Shown piece by piece: positions 1 through 8,352 of a stretch of 12,122 bases of DNA. The translations under genes and the position numbers were made by a program. Numbering within the stretch: position 1 is the stretch's first letter; each line of letters starts with the position of its first letter. Below the pieces are notes generated by a model that was given only the letters and a program-made list of their open reading frames with translations, had not been told where the DNA came from and did no database searches. The DNA is taken from the NCBI GenBank assembly GCA_028565635.1, contig JAOXYB010047569.1, positions 1-12,122 on the forward strand, in the 5' to 3' direction. The DNA comes from Phoronis ovalis. Its lineage: Eukaryota; Phoronida; Phoronidae.

Positions 1-96
1 AAATACGAAGATGATCTGACGAAAGCTGAAGCCGTTATAGCAAGACAAAGAAAAGGTTACATACGCCAACAACGACAACGCTGCATACCCTTTAGC
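1..96 (+). other. Possible edge exon of another gene on the plus strand
   Basis: From base 1 the plus strand is open with a strongly charged, helix-like product: KYEDDLTKAEAVIARQRK, then GYIRQQRQR. It includes a degenerate IQ-like pattern (I-A-R-Q-R-K-G-Y-I-R). The composition differs from the AT-rich intron that follows. A possible splice donor, AAAAG|GTTACA, would end the exon at base 55; otherwise the frame runs to a TGA at 172-174. The minus strand here gives no coiled-coil reading, so this is not a CCDC175 exon. It could be the end of a converging or nested gene, an exon carried by a repeat, or chance. I do not recognise a family. Confidence 0.3.
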
Positions 97-1414
97 TATA
101 TGCCCATTCACTGTTACATAGTGATAGGCATAAAAACTAATAACAAGACAATTATACCTCTTTTCCTCTCTTGAATGTTATTGTGAAGAATGAGATATGA
201 AATTAGACTACCTTGAGTCTAACAAAAATCAGAATATAAGCTCAAAACCAACCATGAGTATTGTGTTGGTCTGATGTCAGAGGCATATTGAAGAAAGTAA
301 GATCAAAACATTTTCCATTTAAATTTTTTATAAACTTTAACCAGTGCTTATATCTTTTACCCGATAATTAAGCTATGCTGCAACTGTTCTAGAAGTGCAA
401 TTCAACATCTGAAACTTCAAAGCACTTGAACATTTATTTCTAAATAAATATATCTTAACATGGTGTTATCTAAGACAGTAGTTGCAATATGCATAAACAC
501 TGTGGGTGCCAACTATCACCAAACGTTTACTGCATAAAAATTTCAATATGAGACGATAAATTCTGCTTTCTGCCCTGGGTGATGTTAGATATTTAGCCTT
601 ATTACAAATTCAGTTACATGGTACCCAATATAGGTGGATGCATCTTGCAAGGTGACAGAGCCCAATGCTAACTGCTCTTTCCAATACATTTTTTAAAAGT
701 TACTCACTGTATAAATATAAACTAGCAAAAAATACATATTTTTCGATGAATGAATGCATATAAATTATAATTATACAATAATTCTTTTTTTACATTTATG
801 TGATATGTGAACTTCAAATAACCTAAGTTTACTGAAAAGTTTTGGTGTCCTAGGAGGTTATATATAAGATGGATGTCAAAATATCATAATTAAATGTTTT
901 TTTTATTATAAAATGACAGAGCATTACCATGCAGAACATGCAACTAAGCCGACAAGACATTATTTCTATTTGTACTTGGCAGGATATTTCTTCACAAAGA
1001 TCAAGACAATAGTAACTAATTCAGTGCGGGCTTGTTTTCGGTAATTATAATGTGTTCATTGCTAAAACTATGACTATAATTCGAAACTGTGCACTTCGGT
1101 GAGTGAATCATGCATTTTACCTGTTTTTGTTCCTGTTTCACAAATAACAGATAGATTAGTATAATAGCAGTATATATAGTTACACACGGGTTGTTATATA
1201 CGAGTAAAATATAATGGATGAAAAATGTCAAAAAAACTCTGATGAACATTAATTTTTAAATTATCCAAGCATGTCTGCTTGTCGAACTACAGAATAATTT
1301 AATGTACGCTGTTAGTCACAACATCACTCAGTTATTTGGGATAGTCATAACTTACATTAGCCTAGTGTGACACACAACATCATATGAATCATGTAACAAA
1401 TGCTTTGTACTTAC
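97..1414 (-). other. Presumed intron 10 of the CCDC175-like gene
   Basis: After the donor of exon 10 (GTAAGT reading left from 1414) I find no convincing further coiled-coil exon down to the window edge. The sequence is AT-rich and holds repeat copy 1 (about 121-410). An open, hydrophobic minus-strand frame at 1016-1249 has no splice support. An ATTAAA on the minus strand near 1300 could serve as a polyadenylation signal if this intron were retained, giving a short protein ending just after exon 10. Confidence 0.5.
121..410 (+). repeat. Diverged interspersed repeat, copy 1
   Basis: Three blocks here recur in the same order and orientation around 2461-2690: an exact 20-mer, acaattatacctcttttcct, at 148-167 (also 2487-2506); aggcatattga at 281-291 (also 2577-2587); and tgcaattcaac at 396-406 (also 2666-2676). 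Spacing differs by indels and the rest is only loosely similar. This indicates two old copies of one repeat family. The strand given is arbitrary; ends and class are not resolved. Confidence 0.55.
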
Positions 1415-4400
1415 AGTTTGGTGAGCTCATTAACTTTGGTAGCATCAGCATACATAATAGTTTCAGCATCTTTCACCCCTGCAAGACATTTATCAACATT
1501 ATGAGATTCAACAGCAAATGAACAGTTCAGCAAGATGTACCCTAACCTCAACCTCATGTACAACTGTTATAATTAAATGATTCATTCATAAATAACAGAT
1601 TCACTCACTTGTCTAATAACAGCATCACAATGTATGCCACTCTATTTTACGACGTTTCCATTTTATAAATCCACATTGTAATCACTGTTTTACAGAATTT
1701 TTACACACAAATACTTCTTATAACACAAATTAAATTATTATATTCCAAGTGAAGTATCTTGATAAGGGTTAAAAATAGATTGTTTTGCAAAAAGTGTACA
1801 AAATTGGCTCTGACGCATCACCAAAACATCAGACTTCTATTGAAGAGTTTGTATAATGATTCTGAGTAGTACAGGTAGTGTATCTTACCCAATTCAAGCT
1901 TCATTCTCTCTCCAACTAATCTTTCATTTTTGCTTGTTGCTTTTACAATGTCTTCATCCAGCTAAAAAGTTAAGTCATATGTGAGTCAAACAGATATGGA
2001 GCAATGTTTCGAATTGTTTTAACTTACAAAGTATTCAAATAATTTATCCCGGTTGTCTGTGCAGTTATCAGTTTGCTACAGGGTGTAACCTAATATGTGG
2101 TGCTAATGCAAAAAATAACACTTTCTCAGCTGCAGTTTCTCAAACCCTTCAATCTATAAATACATCACAAAAAAATAAAAAGTGCTATTATCATTTAATA
2201 AAAAATCTGCACACACTAGGTGGCAAAAGTATCTGATCGTATCGTACAATTCCCTGTGCTTATTATGAATGAACTGCATGAGGGATTGACTGGATTTGTT
2301 TTGCTAAGTCACCTAGCATATGTAAACATTCTTTTAACTATATGCCTCTTAGCGTGTTCTGTTGCATTTGAGCATAAAAACAAACGTGTAAAAATATATT
2401 AAGCTTTCTGTGTTTTTGATCGCAAAGAATAAAACCTATTGAAAAAATGTCAACATTGCCATATGATACAAAAACTGATAAAAATAACAATTATACCTCT
2501 TTTCCTTGCTGGAATATTATAATTGTAAAAGAGGAAATTAGAGTATATATTATTTACTTAGCCTAAAATACTGCACAGGCATATTGACTACCGGGTGAAA
2601 TCAATTATTTTTAAGGATTTCTTATAAATTTTGTTAAGGACATAATATTTTCTTCCTTTCATACATGCAATTCAACGTTTTGTACAGCTTCTTCAGCTCA
2701 AGATAATAACTTAGCTATAACTGGTCTTTTGCAAAATAAAATTAGGCCCCCCCAATTTTTAAAATTGCATTTATTTATAAGAAATCAACAAGAATACAAC
2801 TTACAAAGTAAGTTTTAGGTTCTCAATGTTTACTTTGGAAGTATGACATTACCTCATCAATGTTCTTTTGCAATTTGGAAACTTCCTGCTCATAATTGTT
2901 TTCCAGTGATGCTATTTCGTGTTCGATATTGTCGGTCTTCTTTCGTATGTCATGGTTGTGCTTTAATTCACGACCTAACTGAGCATTTAATGCCCTTTCC
3001 TGACCCTCCATTTTGGCACGTGAAGTGTCTAATCGTCGTATGTCTTTTCTTAAGGTGTCTAATTGATTCTCACTCTCCATTAGCTTTTCTTGAAGAATAT
3101 CCAATTCCCTAAAATGTATTTCTTATTTAATTTGGACTTACCATTGGCAAAATGAAAGTAAGCAAGCAATAAGCTAGGTTAAAGGGTTTTCATTTTATTT
3201 TCCTTTTCCATGCTTAGTTATATGTGCCTGAATGTACTGAAGACCTACAGTCCATCTGTTTGGAGCAGCCAATTTCCTCCTCTGTTTAAAAACTTAATAT
3301 GGAACAAGTTTTATGCTTTCATAGGTCATTGTGTAAAAAAAAAAAATTCTTCACCATAATTTTTCTGGAAACCCCTTACTTTTTCTTTTCTATATTAATA
3401 GCCTTTTGATCTAGAGTTTTTCTTGTAGTGTCATCGATAGCTTTCTTTAGTCGCTTTTTTTCTAGCCTGGCATCTGCCCTTTCTTGAATCATATCTTCTC
3501 TGAGCTGCACTATGCCTTCTTCCATATCAACAATCTGCAAACATTCATACCAGATGTACATAGTAGGCAAATTCATGACAATAAATGTGAGAAATGATCG
3601 TATAACCCGCCTACAGGTTCCATATTTAATATATCGCTATTTGTCAATGAAAGTTTAATTTTATTTCTTCACTACAACTGTAGTATCAATAAATAAATCA
3701 CTTTTAGCAAAGACTGAAAGTAAAAGGACCGGTATCATGTAAGAATCATGTTAAATTGACTACACTGTTGTTTCTGCCGTAAAACTATGGCATACACATA
3801 TTTAAAAGTTGCAAAATTAAATAATTGCAGCAAATCAATAATTCAAACAATCCTAGTCTTGGTACTGCAATCTGATAAAAATATGTACTTTTTTTGCCTA
3901 ACAAATTATAAACAGCAGATCTTAATGGCATGTCGATGAACTAAAAATTCATACTATTTTACATGCATATAATTACGCCATTTTTGATAACTTAAAGTCT
4001 GTTATTTTAACAGTTTCATTATTCAATCTAGTATATGCTTTACCTTCATGAACACTTAAGACTTACATGCTGGTTTGTTGCTCTAAGCTTGTCCCTGGTT
4101 TCATTCAACAGAATCTGTTTAGTGGCCTTTTCTGCCATTCTTTGATTTAAGCCAGCTATTATTTCTTCATGCTTCACACGAACTTCATCTCGCTGTGGAC
4201 TGCAGAAAGCAATATACATTTAAATGTTGTCACTACTTGAGGAACATGCTTGTGGATGGTAAGAAAGTATATATATGTCCTACATTGCACGTAAAATTTC
4301 ATGCTCTTAGTAATACTTGGTTTTGTCTTTTTGCCTCATGTAACAAAATAAAGTGTCATGCTAAATCTAGTGCATAATCTAGCCATTTTAATGAATTACA

Positions 4401-6538
4401 TTTAAAATTAATGCATTACCATATACAGAGCCTAGCATACTATAACGAATATTAATTTTTTTTATCATAGCCTATGTATACAAGAAATATTCCACATTGA
4501 AACTCCATCATACTCATGACAATCTAATCAACCAAGTTTTACTGCAGTAAGAGAACCTAGCACCTCTGACGACTTAATAAATGAGACTCATGAATTTAGT
4601 TAGAATAGGCTATATGATGATTGTTTAAAATGTTTTTTGGTTTTCGGGTTTCATATAATCAGACATTATACATTTATTTTAGTAGGTTTAACTTACTGCA
4701 ACACAGAATTTTCTTGTTCCAATTCCTGATGTTTATTCATCAATGTTTTAGTGTTTTCTATAATTGTATCCAATTCATTTTGTAATCTTTGAATTTCAGC
4801 AGTGTTCGATTCACGCGCAGAGTTAACTGCCTCTGTAATAAAAAAGAAATCGTTATTTTCAAAATGAAAACAATGATACCAATTAATTAAGTAAATAATT
4901 CAAGACATTTTAAAGCTTCATATATCTCCAGCAATTTCTTATTTTAGATGATGCACTTGAACGCTTAGAATGTTTAACTACAGCAGCAATTGGTAGCCAT
5001 GTTATTTTATTTTGTAAGTCTCCCATTTGTTTTGCATCAAAAATAAAAATTAATACATTAACCACTGTGGGCAAGTCCTGCAGAATTTTGATATTTGCTA
5101 ACCATTTTTTAACAAACTTGCGCTAACAATGTAGGTACATTATTCAGCAGTGGTTTATTTCTTACTTGTGATTTCTTCCTTTATTATTGCAGGTAGGAAA
5201 AGAAGTTTATGACGTAATACACTAGACTTTATGGTCTCTGTCTCCAGCAATTCATGAACTTTTGATCTTTCTGCTTCCTATTTGAAATATAACACTGTAT
5301 TAGCAATTGCTATAGTATTAAATGCAAAGTAAATTTCACATCCTTGATTAATCAGAGGAATGTCTTTACTCCGATGCCTCTCTGGCCCAATGGCTCTCTA
5401 GTCCAATAGTTCTCTAGGTTGAAGGCTTGCTGCAAACAGCTATTTAGTCCGATGGCTAAATTGGTCCGACAAGGAAATTTCATAAAAATAGATCCTTTAT
5501 GCAAAAAAATATACCACAATAACCCCTATAATATTTTAACACAATACATTGTTTAAATTACAATAAGAAAAAAAGTAGTACTGGACCAGCAAGCTGTTGG
5601 ATCAAATAGCCTTTGGAGAACTGGGAGGCCCCTGATTCATCAACTACTTTCCATAGTTTCTTGAATTAATGAACATAATCAACATGAAGATTGCAATTAC
5701 TGAGTCGAAAAATGTGACTGGTCACTAAGAAATGCAAGATATTAAAATTTAATTAAGTTGATTACACTTATGCCAAATGAAGGAAACAATTATTTCACTT
5801 CTAAATAAATTAAGTGATTTTCAAAATATGTTATAACAAATTAACATTTGAGTGTTATTATGACATTTTAAAAGAGCTATCACAACTTTCAAAACAAAGC
5901 ACAAGGTTACATTTTAATTTATCTACTAAACAACTGCAATAAATTTTATGTGGAAGTTGCATGCAACTTTACATGCCACCTCAAAATTACTAACCAATTC
6001 AAGAACAGCTTCAATGATGTTATCAATGTTATCCACATCATTATCTTTAAAGCCAAATTCTTCATCTTTCATTCGAACAGCTGTAAAACAAAAGTGAATG
6101 CTGTGCTTGCAAGTAATACACAGGGAAATAATACAGAATGCAAGGCACATTCAGCATCTCAAAATTAACTTCATTGTGTTCATAAAAGTTTTTAAAAGAA
6201 GTATGTACTCAAGAATCCAGATGTATAGTTCTTAATTCTAACTCTTAAAGGGAAATTCAAAACACACTGTCTCGGTGATTATAACCAAGAAGGAAAGTTA
6301 CTCAAGAAAATATTGATACTAAATGAACACAGATAAGCACAGCCGCTCCACCCTGCCATCGGGTCATGGCTTTAGAGAAACTAATGTCGATTCAGCTGTG
6401 CCTGTGGTATTCACCGTATTCAGTTTTCTTTACAATAGATCTTAGAACTATGATAGATGGCAACTTACAAAGCTCTTCGAGTCTTCCAACAGCATTATTT
6501 ACTCCTGGAACCTCTGTTGTAACTACTAAACCAGACAT
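1415..6538 (-). CDS. CCDC175: CCDC175-like coiled-coil protein, N-terminal half (ten exons, 3' end outside or not found)
   Basis: This encodes a poorly characterised coiled-coil protein; I claim no molecular role. Coding exons in transcription order are 6538-6469, 6080-5995, 5277-5166, 4832-4697, 4199-4067, 3534-3380, 3108-2853, 2075-2028, 1961-1889 and 1478-1415. All splice sites are GT-AG, and phases (1,0,1,2,0,2,0,0,1,2) join into one frame of 377 codons plus two bases. The start follows an in-frame TAA at 6568-6566. Almost the whole product is charged alpha-helical coiled coil. Several stretches match human CCDC175 as I recall it, in the same order: ELLETETIKSSVLRHKL followed by LPAIIKEEI, KHEEIIAGLNQRMAEKAT followed by LNET, KKKELDILQEKL, and TDNRDKLFEYF. 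Human CCDC175 is roughly 790 residues, so about half is missing. The last donor reads CTGTAA, so a retained last intron would terminate at once. Exons 8 (48 nt) and intron 8 (66 nt) are unusually short. Exons 1 and 10 are the least certain. Confidence 0.85.
1479..1888 (-). other. CCDC175 intron 9
   Basis: AT-rich intron, GT-AG bounded, between exons 9 and 10. I see no repeat, RNA gene or further exon in it. Confidence 0.6.
2076..2852 (-). other. CCDC175 intron 7
   Basis: The longest intron placed for this gene (777 bp). It contains repeat copy 2 at about 2461-2690 and a C-run followed by AT-rich sequence near 2747-2790. A 60-codon plus-strand open frame at 2220-2402 has no family resemblance and is treated as chance. 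Confidence 0.6.
2461..2690 (+). repeat. Diverged interspersed repeat, copy 2
   Basis: This is the second copy of the family at about 121-410, in the same orientation, inside CCDC175 intron 7. It shares the exact 20-mer at 2487-2506 and the later 11-base blocks at 2577-2587 and 2666-2676. It is shorter than copy 1 between blocks (90 against 133 bases, then 89 against 115), which indicates internal deletions or insertions in one copy. Confidence 0.55.
3109..5165 (-). other. CCDC175 introns 3 to 6
   Basis: Between the exons in this interval lie four GT-AG introns: 4833-5165 (333 bp), 4200-4696 (497 bp), 3535-4066 (532 bp) and 3109-3379 (271 bp). They are AT-rich and without recognisable genes. 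Intron 6 has an A-run near 3336-3347. I see no transposon in these four. Confidence 0.55.
5343..5644. mobile_element. Decayed MITE-like inverted-repeat element in CCDC175 intron 2
   Basis: The left end cttgattaatcagagg (5343-5358) is a near inverted copy of the right end cccctgattcatcaac (5629-5644). Inside the left half is a decayed tandem pattern of about 17 bases built on ctctct plus a gtccaat or gcccaat core (about 5377-5420), and more GTCC-bearing units to 5470. The right arm, read in reverse, shares GGCTATTTGATCC-like sequence with it. GC content is higher than in the surrounding intron. There is no coding capacity, so it would be non-autonomous. Target-site duplications are not obvious, and the class is unknown. 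Confidence 0.4.
6081..6468 (-). other. CCDC175 intron 1
   Basis: This 388-bp GT-AG intron lies between the first coding exon and exon 2. It includes a slightly GC-richer stretch around 6340-6370 and an unrelated plus-strand open frame from 6366 that I do not consider a gene. No RNA gene is seen. Confidence 0.6.
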
Positions 6539-6790
6539 GTCAAATAAATATTTCACGTAATTTTCTTAATTAAAAAAAAATGATAGAATAATGAAAAACT
6601 TCCATTTAGACGCCATTTGTAAACAGTGCTCAATGTTTTCTACCTCCACTTCATAAGAGCTCTGTTAGATATAGCAACTCAAAACAAGGGAGGTAATATA
6701 AGAGTTATAAGACTACGTTGAGAGTCGTCATAACTTCATAACTCACTGCCTAAACTGGACGCTTGGGCGAAAATAACTGTGTATTATAAC
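6539..6790 (-). promoter_or_regulatory. 5' leader and candidate promoter region of the CCDC175-like gene
   Basis: Upstream of the start at 6538 lies a T-rich tract ending in ATTAAG on the minus strand (about 6565-6580), which could be a 5'-UTR splice acceptor. An AAATGGCGTC on the minus strand (about 6610-6618) resembles a YY1 site and includes an upstream ATG at 6616. That ATG opens a 16-codon upstream frame ending at 6566, in frame with the main start but separated from it by a stop. The transcription start is not determined. Confidence 0.3.
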
Positions 6791-8352
6791 AATTTATAAA
6801 TTTCAACAAAGGTAAAAATTAATTTTCATCCATAAAAAACTATCCTTTTATAATTTAAATTTAAAAAGTTTCATTCTACAAATAGACACTTGATTAAAAG
6901 CTCAACTTTTTGGCTTGTTTTACAAAAAACACCATAGGAAATGTTAATTATAAGTTAATAAATTTACATACCTCTTTCATAACCTCAAACATTCTCATTT
7001 CAGAGATCACAGACTTTTAATGTTAATTGTAATTTGACATAAAATTATGGGTCAATACAAACTTTTTATACAAATATAAGTCGAATAGTCAAATATAAGT
7101 CAATAAGTAGAAACTGGCCAGATATTTCACAATAATGTACATTTCCACATTGAAATTTATCATTGAATCGAGAACAAATTTAAATTACCTTATTAAATAA
7201 AACAAAATCCTTCTATTGAATAAAATCTCATCATTTCAAAAACCACATTTTAATATTCAAAATAAAAGCCAAGTCTTGAATATTATCAAAACTGTTCTGT
7301 CTGTACTTTTATACTTTTATACTAAATGCTCAAATAGCTGATTCAACACTTTCTGAAAGTATAACAAAATATTTCAACAGTTTGCTAAATTAGTAGGCCA
7401 ATTTTTATTTATGACAGATGTATCCCTAATTGCCCATGAGCCAACTTGTGACTCAAGGATGGGAGGCTCAAGTATTGCAAAAACACATCAAAAACAGATA
7501 TTACTAATGTTAATCACAAATGAAACTAGAACCCAATAATAAATATCAGATGATAGCACAAGGATTGCACCACTAACAATTAAGTCTTTATCTAACTTTA
7601 ATTATATGTAACTGTATAATACATTAGGCGAAAACCAAAAAAAAAAAAACTGAAAAAAATATTAATTATCAGCAACAAATTCAAATACTTATTTTGTACT
7701 TTTTAAATGTTCACAGACAAGACAAGTTTTAAAAGATGAACGTACATTGATATATATGCAAAAGTATGGGACAATTTAAACATTATATATCTTCAAAGTA
7801 ACTACGGCCTTACCAGCAGTTATAAGATGCACAAAAAATCCAATAATGTTAACAATCACTGAACAATAAGGCTGCTCAAACAAAAACATTGTTATTCGCC
7901 TATTTCTTCCAAAATGCATGTCACGATTCAAAATCCAATTACTAATGTTTACCTTTTGGTTCAATATTCTTATTTCCAAAATTTTTATTTCCATGAGTAA
8001 TTTCTATAACTAAAAATTGCTGTTTGTTTCTAGAAAAGTGCTATTTGTTTATACACAAAAAAGAATCCATGTCAAACGCCAGAACAATGAAGAATATCTA
8101 AATAGCTTTGGAAAATATGTGGTGTAGTGGAACTCAATATGAGGCACTCTTCCAGCTTATTTTTTTTAAAGAATTAAGGCCATGAGTTGCATAATAAAAT
8201 AAAAAAATTTATATTTTTAACTTGAATAATTATTATATCAGTGAAACATTTTTCATGTACTTAGTTATCCAACATAATTTTTTTACAAACATCAACTGTC
8301 TCCATCAAAATAAGTTATTATAAGTAGACTTAAAACATGGTTTCTGTTATGT
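6791..8352. other. Intergenic region between PIGH 3' end and CCDC175 5' end
   Basis: AT-rich DNA with no convincing exon, RNA gene or transposon. It contains the PIGH 3' UTR on the right. The nearest canonical minus-strand AATAAA beyond the PIGH stop is at 7984-7989, implying a 3' UTR of about 370 nt; another AATAAA at 8365-8370 lies within the last codons. There is a short direct repeat, caaatataagtc, near 7071 and 7090, and an A-run near 7637-7649. A 72-codon minus-strand open frame (7776-7994) has no recognisable features. Confidence 0.5.

Noticed and set aside
540-600. Possible extra minus-strand exon (LAESRIYRLILKFLC) between plausible AG and GT sites
   Set aside because: It keeps the frame from exon 10, but the peptide does not resemble the expected coiled coil and the donor is weak. 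Splice-like sites this short are common by chance.
1016-1249. Minus-strand 77-codon open frame with hydrophobic N-terminus
   Set aside because: AT-rich composition drives the hydrophobic codons; no homology recognised, no coding-like bias, and it lies in the presumed CCDC175 intron without fitting splice sites.
2220-2402. Plus-strand 60-codon open frame in CCDC175 intron 7
   Set aside because: No recognisable family and no splice or transcript support. A short frame like this is expected by chance.
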